Of a stretch of 15,815 bases of DNA, positions 1-6,558 are shown piece by piece (within the stretch, counting starts at the first letter, position 1; each line of letters starts with the position of its first letter). Below the pieces are notes generated by a model. That model did not search any database, was not told where the DNA came from, and worked only from the letters and a program-made list of their open reading frames with translations. Made by a program: the position numbers and the translations under genes. Source of the DNA: UBA9980 sp964436235. Lineage in GTDB: Bacteria; Muiribacteriota; UBA9980. The stretch is taken from NCBI GenBank assembly GCA_964436235.1, contig CAYTCW010000101.1, positions 1-15,815 of the forward strand. The letters are read 5' to 3'.

Positions 1-154
1 TATCGATATCGTAGAAGTCTTTCGCGTCGGCGAGGCCGATGTGCGAGAGAACTTTGGTGATAGCCGATGTAAGCGTGGTTTTACCGTGATCGACGTGACC
101 GACCGTGCCTATGTTGAGATGCGGCTTATTTCTTTCAAATTTTTCCTTTGCCAT
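1..154 (-). CDS. tuf: Elongation factor Tu, N-terminal part (truncated by window edge)
   Basis: EF-Tu is the GTPase that carries aminoacyl-tRNA to the ribosome in the cytoplasm. Only the first 51 codons are inside the window. The peptide begins MAKEKFERNKPH and contains the P-loop GHVDHGKTT at residues 19-27, which matches EF-Tu closely. After the P-loop helix, the stretch before the DID motif (residues 49-51) is a few residues different from the E. coli protein. The ATG at 152-154 has a very strong Shine-Dalgarno (AGGAGGG, minus strand, about 164-170). It lies 66 bases downstream of tRNA-Thr(GGT), with no separate promoter visible in between, so co-transcription with the tRNAs is likely, as in E. 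coli tufB. A perfect palindrome GGAAATTTCC at 181-190 lies in this leader; its role is unknown. Identification is secure. Confidence 0.97.
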   Translation of the reverse strand, partial: MAKEKFERNKPHLNIGTVGHVDHGKTTLTSAITKVLSHIGLADAKDFYDID

Positions 155-220
155 TTTAAATTGCCCTCCTTAATGTTTACGGAAATTTCCTTTAAAATTA
201 AACTGTTACCTATGTAAAAA

Positions 221-293
221 AGCCCACCATCGGTATTGAACCGATCACCTTATCCTTACCAAGGATACGCTCTACCATCTGAGCTAGGTGGGC
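221..293 (-). tRNA. tRNA-Thr (anticodon GGT)
   Basis: A 73-nt cloverleaf folds on the minus strand: acceptor GCCCACC/GGTGGGC with U73, D-arm GCTC/GAGC, anticodon stem TATCC/GGATA with loop TTGGTAA (anticodon GGT), a five-base variable loop, and T-arm ATCGG/CCGAT. GGT reads Thr codons ACC and ACU. CCA is not encoded; a run of T follows position 73. It is the last tRNA before tuf. Confidence 0.97.
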
Positions 294-306
294 TTAAGGG
301 GAAATA

Positions 307-390
307 TGGTGGGAGAAGGATTTGAACCTTCGAAGACCGGAGGTCGACGGATTTACAGTCCGTTCCCTTTGACCACTTGGGAATCCCACC
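307..390 (-). tRNA. tRNA-Tyr (anticodon GTA)
   Basis: An 84-nt class II tRNA with a long variable arm, as expected for bacterial tRNA-Tyr. The acceptor stem is GGTGGGA/TCCCACC with A73. The anticodon stem ACGGA/TCCGT carries loop CTGTAAA (anticodon GTA), and the T-arm is GAAGG/CCTTC. CCA is not encoded. It is separated by 13 bases from each neighbouring tRNA. Confidence 0.97.
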
Positions 391-403
391 GTTCTTTATT
401 TTA

Positions 404-476
404 AGCCGACAATGGGACTCGAACCCTCAACCCCCGCATTACAAGTGCGGTGCTCTACCAATTGAGCTATGTCGGC
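404..476 (-). tRNA. tRNA-Thr (anticodon TGT)
   Basis: A 73-nt cloverleaf with acceptor GCCGACA/TGTCGGC and U73, D-arm GCTC/GAGC, anticodon stem CCGCA/TGCGG with loop CTTGTAA (anticodon TGT), and a T-arm closed by GAGGG/CCC-type pairing. It reads Thr ACA and probably ACG codons. It is the first gene of the tRNA-tuf transcript, 22 bases downstream of a TATAAT box. CCA is not encoded. Confidence 0.96.
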
Positions 477-497
477 GTTAAAAACAAAAGTAAGAGA

Positions 498-526
498 ATT
501 ATATCACAGTTAAATGAAAAAGTAAA
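498..526 (-). promoter_or_regulatory. Predicted sigma-70 promoter of the tRNA-tuf operon
   Basis: On the minus strand there is TTTACT (521-526), a 17-base spacer, and a perfect TATAAT (498-503). Transcription would start near 491, about 15 bases before the mature 5' end of tRNA-Thr(TGT). Position and spacing fit a tRNA promoter well. The rest of the 477-639 gap is AT-rich with no gene visible. Confidence 0.7.
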
Positions 527-597
527 TTTTAAATTACGACTATTTAAACCGATTTAATTAAAATATATCGTTTTTAATCTTTTATTCTTGAATTTAA

Positions 598-627
598 CAA
601 TTTTTAAACGAAATATCTCGTTAATTG
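598..627 (-). terminator. Weak AT-rich stem-loop after rlmB, possible terminator
   Basis: Thirteen bases after the rlmB stop codon the minus strand can fold TTAACGA / TCGTTTAA around a GATATT loop with one bulge, and flanking CAATT / AATTG can extend it. It is A/T-rich and lacks a clean U-run, so termination would be weak. It sits where separation of rlmB from the tRNA transcript would be expected. Confidence 0.3.
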
Positions 628-639
628 TGCGCGGCTTTT

Positions 640-1383
640 TTATTTAGCGAATCCCTGCCGGGCATATTCGTATGCGATGATCCCCGCCGTCACGGATACG
701 TTGAGCGAATCGAAGCCGGCGGCCATAGGTATTTTAACTTCTCCGTCGATCTTAGAGACGCTTTTTCCGGAAAGCCCCTCGCCTTCGTTACTTAGAATTA
801 TTGCATAGCGGCCTTTTTTAAGATTATAATCGAAAATATTCTTTTCGGCGTTCATCTGGCAGCCGAGAACGGTGAAACCCGCGTTTCTTAAATTGGTTAT
901 AGCGTCGAATATGCCTTCAGACATTATCAATTTTGAATGGAAAACCGCTCCGGCCGATGTTTTAGCCACCGTGGCGTTTATTTTGGCCGAGCGTTTTTCG
1001 AATATTACGCAGCCGTCCACTCCGAGCGAATACGAAGAGCGCAGTATCGCCCCGAGGTTGTGAGGATCGTGTATGCAGTCGAGGATGAATAAAAAGATAT
1101 CTTCTTTTTTAGCGATATCTTTTATGTAGCCCTGTATTCCGGCCGTTTTAAACCCGGCGAAACCGGCCGCTATTCCCTGATGGTCGGGGCTCGCGCAAAG
1201 CGCGGTCAGTTTTTCGCGCGTTACGTAGTTGTATTTGACCATTTTTTTCAGTTCGCGCATTTTTGCTATAACGTCGCGGAAGAAAGGTTTTTTAGCAGGC
1301 GAATTTTCCATCAGAATTTCGCCGATCTCGTAATCGCTTTTAATTAACTCTATGACGGGGTTTTTTCCGTAAATATATTCCAA
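640..1383 (-). CDS. rlmB: 23S rRNA (guanosine-2'-O)-methyltransferase, RlmB/TrmH family
   Basis: A SPOUT-class (trefoil knot) RNA methyltransferase. By family it 2'-O-methylates G2251 (E. coli numbering) of the 23S rRNA P-loop using S-adenosylmethionine. The 247 residues have the usual order: an N-terminal RNA-binding substrate domain (about 3-75, beginning EYIYGKNPV) and a catalytic domain with motif 1 HDPHNLGAILRSS (105-117, N109 and R115), motif 2 ILSNEGEGLSG (196-206, E200), and motif 3 IPMAAGFDSLNVSVTAG (218-234). The start codon is TTG at 1381-1383, chosen because the protein then begins where RlmB proteins normally do; AAAGGA lies about 12 bases upstream. It follows cysS by 24 bases. 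cysS-rlmB adjacency is common in bacteria, often with mini-RNase III (mrnC) between them, which is absent here. A related TrmH-family target cannot be excluded. Confidence 0.9.
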   Translation of the reverse strand: MEYIYGKNPVIELIKSDYEIGEILMENSPAKKPFFRDVIAKMRELKKMVKYNYVTREKLTALCASPDHQGIAAGFAGFKTAGIQGYIKDIAKKEDIFLFILDCIHDPHNLGAILRSSYSLGVDGCVIFEKRSAKINATVAKTSAGAVFHSKLIMSEGIFDAITNLRNAGFTVLGCQMNAEKNIFDYNLKKGRYAIILSNEGEGLSGKSVSKIDGEVKIPMAAGFDSLNVSVTAGIIAYEYARQGFAK

Positions 1384-1407
1384 AATTTTTATATTCCTTT
1401 CAGCTTC

Positions 1408-2877
1408 TTATTTTTTTTCTATATGAAATTTAGTGCCTTCTTTAGTGTCTTCTAAAACTACTCCCGCCGCTTTTATTTCGTCTCTGACATAGTCGGCCAT
1501 TTTATAGTTTTTTTCGGCTTTGAGCGCCGCGCGTACTTTTATAAGCGCTCCTATAAGGGCTTCCGCGAGGCCGCCCGCATTGGCGATTCCCTCGTTTTCA
1601 GCCGTTATAAAATCGTTGTCGGCGATAGCGAGCAGTTCGATATAACGCATGAACACGCCGTAAACATAAGCCGCCGCTTCAGCTTTATTATCGAATTCGC
1701 CCGCGAAGCGGGAGTTGAAAATTGAAATATATTGAAACATGGCGCCTATGGCTCCCGCCGTGTTGAAATCGTTTTCCATGAATTCGTTGAATTTAGTTTC
1801 GAAGGCGTCCGATTCGGCGAGCACTTCGCTTTTTATCGAACCGCGTTTTTTATGAAGTTCTTCCGTGCCGGTAATGTTAACCTCTCCTGCAAAGGCTTTC
1901 ATGCGTTTCATAAATTTTACGAGTGTGTTCAAACTTTTTTCGAGTTCCTGCATTTTTTCGATGGTGAAGTTAATGGGGCTTCTGTAATGGTTCGATAATA
2001 TGAAATAGCGTATTACGAACGGCGAAAACTTTTCTAATAAAGCGGAAATCGTGAAAAAGTTACCGAGCGATTTGCTCATTTTTTCGGAATTGATATTGAC
2101 GAGTCCGTTATGCAGCCAGTAATTAGCGAAAGGTTTTCCGGTTTTAGCCTCCGACTGGGCTATTTCGTTTTCGTGGTGCGGAAAAGTAAGGTCGAGCCCG
2201 CCGCCGTGAATGTCAAAAGTGTCGCCCAGATAGTGTCCGCTCATGGCCGAACATTCGATGTGCCAGCCCGGGCGGCCTTCGGCCCATGGGCTTTTCCAGC
2301 TTATTTCGCCGGGCTTCGCGGCTTTCCATAGGCAGAAATCGTGGGGGCTTTTAAGCCTTTCGTCAACCGCGATGCGCGCGCCCGCGAGCATATCGTCTAA
2401 ATTGCGTTTCGATAGTTTGCCGTACTCTTTGAATTTAGACACTTCGAAATATACCTCGCCGTTAACTTCGTAAGCGAATCCTTTTTCGATGAGGTTTTCA
2501 ACGAATTTGATTATGTGTTCGATATGTTCGGTAGCTTTAGGGTAGATAGTGGCCCTTTTTATCTTAAGAGCGTCCATGTCTTGAAAATACTTATCGATAT
2601 AGCGTCCCGATATTTCGAGCGCGGGAACTTTTTCGAGTTTGGCGCGGTTGATTATCTTGTCGTCAACGTCGGTGAAATTGACCGCCATCGTGACTTTATA
2701 ACCTTTGAATTCGAAATATTTGCGGATAATATCAAAGCAGATGGCCGCGCGCGCGTGTCCTAAATGGCAGTCGTCATAAACCGTTACGCCGCATACGTAC
2801 ATTTTAACCTCGTTTTCTTTAAGCGGCGTAAATTCGGAAGTTTTTGCCGTAAGGGTATCAAAAATTTTAATTGACAT
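1408..2877 (-). CDS. cysS: Cysteinyl-tRNA synthetase
   Basis: Charges tRNA-Cys with cysteine in the cytoplasm; class Ia synthetase. The 489-residue length is normal. Visible motifs are the HIGH signature as HLGH (38-41), the KMSKS loop exactly at 266-270, and the four zinc ligands C29, C209, H234 and E238, which sit as in the E. coli enzyme (C28, C209, H234, E238). The DALR-like helical domain and C-terminal anticodon-binding region follow, ending KFHIEKK. The ATG start has GAAAGG about 13 bases upstream. It lies 41 bases after the TPR lipoprotein gene and 24 bases before rlmB on the same strand, so it may be transcribed from the pseudopilin promoter, an internal promoter, or both. Identification is secure. 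Confidence 0.97.
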   Translation of the reverse strand: MSIKIFDTLTAKTSEFTPLKENEVKMYVCGVTVYDDCHLGHARAAICFDIIRKYFEFKGYKVTMAVNFTDVDDKIINRAKLEKVPALEISGRYIDKYFQDMDALKIKRATIYPKATEHIEHIIKFVENLIEKGFAYEVNGEVYFEVSKFKEYGKLSKRNLDDMLAGARIAVDERLKSPHDFCLWKAAKPGEISWKSPWAEGRPGWHIECSAMSGHYLGDTFDIHGGGLDLTFPHHENEIAQSEAKTGKPFANYWLHNGLVNINSEKMSKSLGNFFTISALLEKFSPFVIRYFILSNHYRSPINFTIEKMQELEKSLNTLVKFMKRMKAFAGEVNITGTEELHKKRGSIKSEVLAESDAFETKFNEFMENDFNTAGAIGAMFQYISIFNSRFAGEFDNKAEAAAYVYGVFMRYIELLAIADNDFITAENEGIANAGGLAEALIGALIKVRAALKAEKNYKMADYVRDEIKAAGVVLEDTKEGTKFHIEKK

Positions 2878-2918
2878 ACAGTTATAAGTTCCTTTCTATA
2901 TTATAATTTATTTTAGGA

Positions 2919-3455
2919 TCAGTAGGCCCGTTTTTTATTGTTTGACGCCGACGATTCGCCGGTCTGCGGCTGCTTTCCGGCTGAAATATCATTGCCTGCG
3001 GCCCCGGAACCGCCCGGAGTTAAATTTGAGCATTCGCCGATGAGTTTTTGCGCCTCCGCGGCAAGTTTGCCTTTCGGGTTTATCTCTATCACTTTGTTGA
3101 AATGCTCTATGGCAAGCGCGCCTTCGCCTTTATCTTTATAGACTTTCGCGATATTCAGGTGCGCCTGAATGTCGCCGGGGACTATTTTTAACTCTTTTTC
3201 AAACATTTCGACAGCCTCGTCGTAATTTTTATTTTCATGATATACTTTGCCCGCAAATGATAATATCTCAAGGTTTTTAGGCTGCCGTTTATGAGCGGTT
3301 TTCAGCTCTTCTATAGCTCCTGCGAGATCTTTGTTTTTGTAAAGCTCTCTCGCTTTCAGGTAGTGTTTGTCGTTGCCGCAGCCGCAGCCGTTTATAAATA
3401 AAGCCGAACAGAAGAAAAACATTAAAATTAAAGCCCTGAAATTTAATATTTTCAT
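2919..3455 (-). CDS. TPR-repeat lipoprotein, possibly a pilotin-like factor
   Basis: A 178-residue exported lipoprotein. The N-terminus has a hydrophobic signal (residues 8-20) and a lipobox ending INGC, so C24 would be lipidated. The +2 residue is Gly, not Asp, which favours the outer membrane in a diderm. Residues about 31-60, 64-94 and 97-128 form three tetratricopeptide repeats with the usual W/L-G-Y-A-F-A-P spacing, for example DIQAHLNIAKVYKDKGEGAL. The last 35 residues are a low-complexity Gly/Ser/Asn/Gln tail. The ATG has an excellent GGAGG six bases upstream. It lies 32 bases after the papain-like gene and is fourth in the pseudopilin run. Small TPR lipoproteins (PilF/PilW pilotins) help assemble type IV pilus secretins, so an accessory role for the neighbouring pseudopilins is plausible, but this is inference. 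Confidence 0.85.
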   Translation of the reverse strand: MKILNFRALILMFFFCSALFINGCGCGNDKHYLKARELYKNKDLAGAIEELKTAHKRQPKNLEILSFAGKVYHENKNYDEAVEMFEKELKIVPGDIQAHLNIAKVYKDKGEGALAIEHFNKVIEINPKGKLAAEAQKLIGECSNLTPGGSGAAGNDISAGKQPQTGESSASNNKKRAY

Positions 3456-3487
3456 ATCGCGCCTCCATTTATTTAACCGGTATACCG

Positions 3488-5242
3488 CTAGTAAATTCCG
3501 TATTTAACGGTAAAAAAGTCTTTTTCGCCGCTGACAAAATATTTTTTTTTAATTTCAGCTATAAGCACGGCGCGTTCGACTCCTTTGAAGTCTTCTTTTT
3601 TTACCTGATGAAAGTAAAACCCCTGTTTTTCCTTTAAAAATTTAACGCGCCGCGTATCTACAGGAAAAGTGGCCGAAATCGAATCAATATCGATTCTAAT
3701 TTCTTTATGGTTGAAAGTTTCAAGCGTAAGTTTCCTGGTTTTTGCCGTATAGCGGGCTTTTGCCCTGAATTCGTGAGCGAAGCAGTAAGCTTCGCTGAAA
3801 AGTTCGGCGGGCGCTATGCGAAATATTTTTACGGGATCTTCGAAGTCTTTGTAGGCAAATAGAATAGAACCTTCCGTTCTTTTATATCCGGTAACGGCTA
3901 CGGCCTTTACGCTGTGGGAGAGAGGAACGCCTTTGAGAAAGAAAGGAACGCCCGCTAACACGATGCCGTGAATATCGAGCGCGGCGGCGAGAGTTTCGGC
4001 ATTCGGCCCGTTGCCGCGGAAAAGTTCTATATATTCGTCGCCCATATAAAATTTGTTATCTTTGTCGATGGGATAAACGATACTTTTATCCGAAATTTCC
4101 GCAGCCTCGGAAATATCGGGTAAAACAAGCGCGGAAGCGTAACCTTCGAGTGAGCAATGAAATTTTTCGCCAGGAAAAAGAGCGTCTTTGATATATGCGG
4201 AAAATTTGAAAAATTCGGCTTCGTTTTCCGCTCTTTTTTGATAAATCATTTCGAGCGCGCGAGGATTAACGCCAAATGCCGGCTTTCTGCCGAGAAAATC
4301 GGAATAGCGCTCGAAGGCTATCTCGCTCGAGCATGAAGCCGCGATATGCCACCAGTCGGCGCAATAAGCCGCAGCGTATGAAAAGGATTTAAGCGGCATC
4401 AACTCTATCACTTCGTTGCCGGAACGCGATAAAACCGTCAATTTTCTTTTACTTATCGATTTAGAAGGCATTTCGCCGATATAATCGATCATTTTAAAAT
4501 CTGAAAGCGCTTCGTAAACTGCCGGAATTCCGATTAATTCTGAAAGTCCCTGCTGGCGTTCGCTTATTTGAAAAGGAAAATAGGGCCATGAAAAATCGGG
4601 CGGATAATTTAGAAAATGCTGCGGCGGCAGAAGATAATTCGACCGCGCTATTTCTTTCCATTCACGGCCGGTCAGAAAATAACGGGCGCCCGAACTATCG
4701 CAGGCGGGCGGAAATAAAAGCCGGCCGGAGGCGTCGATATAAATAAAACGCGCCGTGTAATCGCCCGATATGAGAGGTATTTCATAGACTTGCGTCCGTC
4801 CGTCTATTTCGACCGCCCGCGGAACGCCGATCTGGCTTATTTGCGAATAAAATGCCGTATCGCGTCCGGAGTGGTATTTTTGGACTGTTTCGGCGGCCTG
4901 CGCTATTTTTTTTGCGTGTTCTCCGGCCGTTTTAGTTAAAAAAAACGTGTCGGCCGGCTGCGGCTGATGAGTTTTTTCGGCGGCCTGCGAAGCGGAGCTC
5001 TTTTTTTTAGTGCCGCTGGCTGCGGCGCCCGCGGTGAGCGGGTATGATAAAAATAAAAGCGCGCAGCTAAAAAAAAGTGCGGCGGCAAAAAATATAAAAC
5101 CGTCACAACTATCGTAAATTCCCGAAACGTTTTTAATATTATCGTTTCGCCGCGTTATCGGTATTATATTTTCATACGGCCCGTCCGGACCGTTTGATGT
5201 AATTTTACGGTTGTTTTTTTTACTGTATTCCACGGATATCAC
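3488..5242 (-). CDS. Membrane-anchored protein with papain-like Cys/His/Asp pattern
   Basis: I do not recognise a named family. The 584-residue protein has a basic cytoplasmic N-terminus (1-47), one hydrophobic segment (about 48-68, FIFFAAALFFSCALLFLSYP) that could be an anchor or a signal peptide, then a Lys/Ser/Ala linker and a large extracytoplasmic region. Within it a papain-like order is visible: YCADWWHIA with C294 at a helix start, HGIVLAGVPFF (425-435) like the GPV strand of C1/C39 peptidases, then SHSVKAVAVTGY with H443, and AYKDFED with D466, 23 residues after the His, as in the papain NSWG motif. The oxyanion Gln at C-6 is absent (Ser288). The start is GTG at 5240-5242, whose GTGA overlaps the stop of the upstream pseudopilin; no Shine-Dalgarno is visible, so translational coupling is likely. 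A peptidase, or an inactive relative, acting on pilin-like or envelope partners is possible. Confidence 0.6.
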   Translation of the reverse strand: MISVEYSKKNNRKITSNGPDGPYENIIPITRRNDNIKNVSGIYDSCDGFIFFAAALFFSCALLFLSYPLTAGAAASGTKKKSSASQAAEKTHQPQPADTFFLTKTAGEHAKKIAQAAETVQKYHSGRDTAFYSQISQIGVPRAVEIDGRTQVYEIPLISGDYTARFIYIDASGRLLFPPACDSSGARYFLTGREWKEIARSNYLLPPQHFLNYPPDFSWPYFPFQISERQQGLSELIGIPAVYEALSDFKMIDYIGEMPSKSISKRKLTVLSRSGNEVIELMPLKSFSYAAAYCADWWHIAASCSSEIAFERYSDFLGRKPAFGVNPRALEMIYQKRAENEAEFFKFSAYIKDALFPGEKFHCSLEGYASALVLPDISEAAEISDKSIVYPIDKDNKFYMGDEYIELFRGNGPNAETLAAALDIHGIVLAGVPFFLKGVPLSHSVKAVAVTGYKRTEGSILFAYKDFEDPVKIFRIAPAELFSEAYCFAHEFRAKARYTAKTRKLTLETFNHKEIRIDIDSISATFPVDTRRVKFLKEKQGFYFHQVKKEDFKGVERAVLIAEIKKKYFVSGEKDFFTVKYGIY

Positions 5243-5895
5243 TTTGTATATATTTTTGTCTGGATGTTATCGTTCCAGCCCTTCTGGTTCAGATAATTAT
5301 TGTCGAAACGGCTTTCTACGGTGGTTATTAAAGTAAGCTCCTCGCTTCTGATATTAGTTTCTGAGGCGCCGACGCCGACTTTTATTTTGAGCTGAAAATA
5401 TTTAAGGCCGTTGAGAGTATATGGATTTATCTGAAAATCCATGACTTTACGCGCTATGGCTTTGTTTTCGTTTTTAGGCAGCGCCGACTGCGAGTCTCTT
5501 TCGATAAGCCTGTAAATTTTACCTTCGCCTTTATTGAACTCGTATGTAACGCGCTCGGCGAGCGGCCTGCCTTTAATTAATTCGCTGTTGAATTTTAAAA
5601 ATGACCAGCTGTCGCCGATTTTATTTACGACCGGAACCGACGCCGCGGTTTCGTCTTTAACTATTTTGCAAGACTGCATGAGGTCCTGCCGGATCATCTC
5701 GATTAATTTCTGACCTTCGTGCTGTATTAAATATTTAAAATTTCCCTGCATGAAATTTTCCTGCGTCCGCGCCCAGAACATATAAATAACGCCGAAAGCC
5801 AATACCGAAATCATGGCCACTATGACCACTTCCATTACGGTAAAGGCGCGTCGCGCATCGCGGTTATTAATACTGTTTAAATTAAATGGTATCAT
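5239..5895 (-). CDS. Pseudopilin, PilW/GspJ-like
   Basis: A 218-residue class III signal protein (minor pilin or pseudopilin) that would sit in the inner membrane and be cut by prepilin peptidase. The N-terminus is a 17-residue basic leader ending ARRA, then FTVMEVVIVAMISVLAFGV: mature Phe1, Glu5 (E22 of the precursor) and a single hydrophobic helix. The -1 residue is Ala instead of the usual Gly. The remainder looks like a PilW/GspJ globular domain: a ligand-less beta-rich region with ERVTYEFNKGEGKIYRLIER and a C-terminal strand ELTLITTVESR. I chose ATG 5893-5895 because it overlaps the previous stop as TAATG and has AGAGG at the right distance. An in-frame ATG at 5967 would add 24 residues inside the upstream gene and is less likely. 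It overlaps the next gene by four bases (GTGA). Confidence 0.8.
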   Translation of the reverse strand: MIPFNLNSINNRDARRAFTVMEVVIVAMISVLAFGVIYMFWARTQENFMQGNFKYLIQHEGQKLIEMIRQDLMQSCKIVKDETAASVPVVNKIGDSWSFLKFNSELIKGRPLAERVTYEFNKGEGKIYRLIERDSQSALPKNENKAIARKVMDFQINPYTLNGLKYFQLKIKVGVGASETNIRSEELTLITTVESRFDNNYLNQKGWNDNIQTKIYTK

Positions 5896-6455
5896 TAATT
5901 GTTCAGCCTCTGGTCGATTATTATGGCAGACACTTCTTCTTTGCGCTGTATGCTGTCTTCCTGCCATCTGACGGTTACGGTTACTTTTTTCATTTTATCG
6001 CCGAAGTCTTCGATTTTCATCTCGCGTGAAAAGTTAGAAAAATATTTGAAATAATTTTGCGGATATTCGAGCTTATAGGGCGGATTGTCTTTGGTTTGAT
6101 AGTTAAGCGTGAGCGAGACCGGAAAACAGAATGGCTTTGAAACGGCGTTGATATTAGCGTCGATTACCTGCTCGAAAGGGGCGGAACGGGCCCATTCTAA
6201 AGCTTCGATGGCCAGATTGTATGCTATGGCGTTGTTTTCGCTTTTGATAAAGGTTTTATTTCCGGTTGAAACGAGCGTAAATACGGGTATTACTCCAGCG
6301 AGAATAACGGCGAAAGCTATCATCATTTCTAAAAATGAAAAGGCGCGCCTGCCGAAGGATGTACACAGGGCGCCGTCGGGTATGCCGCCGGTATCATTAC
6401 CGTTATTATTGTTACTATGCCCTTTATTTACGAGCTTATGTATAGCAGTTATCAT
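5895..6455 (-). CDS. Pseudopilin, PilV/GspI-like
   Basis: A 186-residue prepilin-like protein, first gene of the minus-strand run. The cleavage region reads GRRA / FSFLEMMIAFAVILAGVIPV at residues 35-58, giving mature Phe1, Glu5 (E43) and one N-terminal transmembrane helix. The -1 residue is Ala, as in the neighbouring pseudopilin. The motif NLAIEALEWAR after the helix resembles the AxxxAxxLAE segment of PilV/GspI proteins. The leader is unusually long (38 residues) and carries an Asn-rich stretch (SNNNNGN). No alternative ATG, GTG or TTG lies between 6455 and the cleavage site, and AGGAT sits close before this ATG, so the long leader appears real. It shares the A of TAATG with the next gene. 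Likely part of a pseudopilus or type IV pilus tip complex whose motor, prepilin peptidase and secretin are encoded elsewhere. Confidence 0.8.
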   Translation of the reverse strand: MITAIHKLVNKGHSNNNNGNDTGGIPDGALCTSFGRRAFSFLEMMIAFAVILAGVIPVFTLVSTGNKTFIKSENNAIAYNLAIEALEWARSAPFEQVIDANINAVSKPFCFPVSLTLNYQTKDNPPYKLEYPQNYFKYFSNFSREMKIEDFGDKMKKVTVTVRWQEDSIQRKEEVSAIIIDQRLNN

Positions 6456-6464
6456 ATTATCCTA

Positions 6465-6493
6465 ATTCTAACAAATATTTGTTAAAAAATCAA
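6465..6493 (-). promoter_or_regulatory. Candidate promoter of the pseudopilin operon
   Basis: On the minus strand there is TTGATT (6488-6493), a 17-base spacer, and TAGAAT (6465-6470). The match is good, but the predicted start (about 6458) is only three bases before the ATG and would leave the Shine-Dalgarno outside the transcript. The mRNA would then be nearly leaderless, or the true promoter lies further upstream. The spacer holds a perfect palindrome (separate entry). Confidence 0.35.
6469..6484. promoter_or_regulatory. 16-bp perfect palindrome, possible operator
   Basis: TAACAAATATTTGTTA is a perfect 16-base inverted repeat in the divergent gap between the pseudopilin operon and the atpZ-like gene. 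It covers most of the spacer of the candidate minus-strand promoter and lies about 16 bases before the plus-strand -35 candidate, so a dimeric regulator here could affect both directions. An AT-rich chance palindrome cannot be excluded. Confidence 0.4.
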
Positions 6494-6499
6494 TAAATG

Positions 6500-6528
6500 T
6501 TGCTTTTTTTATTTTATTCTGATAGTAT
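6500..6528 (+). promoter_or_regulatory. Candidate promoter for the atpZ/atpI-like pair
   Basis: TTGCTT (6500-6505), a 17-base spacer and TAGTAT (6523-6528) face the plus-strand gene at 6559. Start would be near 6535, with AGCAGG (6543-6548) as ribosome binding site. It is a moderate match in an AT-rich gap. Confidence 0.4.
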
Positions 6529-6558
6529 AGCATAACATAATAAGCAGGCATAATCAAT

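Noticed and set aside
1732..2763. Several plus-strand open frames inside cysS
   Set aside because: Antisense shadows of a clearly real gene; compositions are implausible and no start signals are visible.
2900..2905. TATAAT on the minus strand just before cysS
   Set aside because: A start about seven bases downstream would fall at or after the ribosome binding site, and no good -35 lies at 17 bases.
3478..3487. CGGTATACCG palindrome right after the 584-residue gene
   Set aside because: Ten bases, no loop and no T-run; the next gene has a strong ribosome binding site within 32 bases, so a terminator is unlikely.
5896..5967. In-frame ATG at 5967 as start of the PilW-like pseudopilin
   Set aside because: It would overlap the upstream gene by 73 bases. 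The ATG at 5895 overlaps its stop as TAATG, has AGAGG upstream and gives a normal 17-residue leader.
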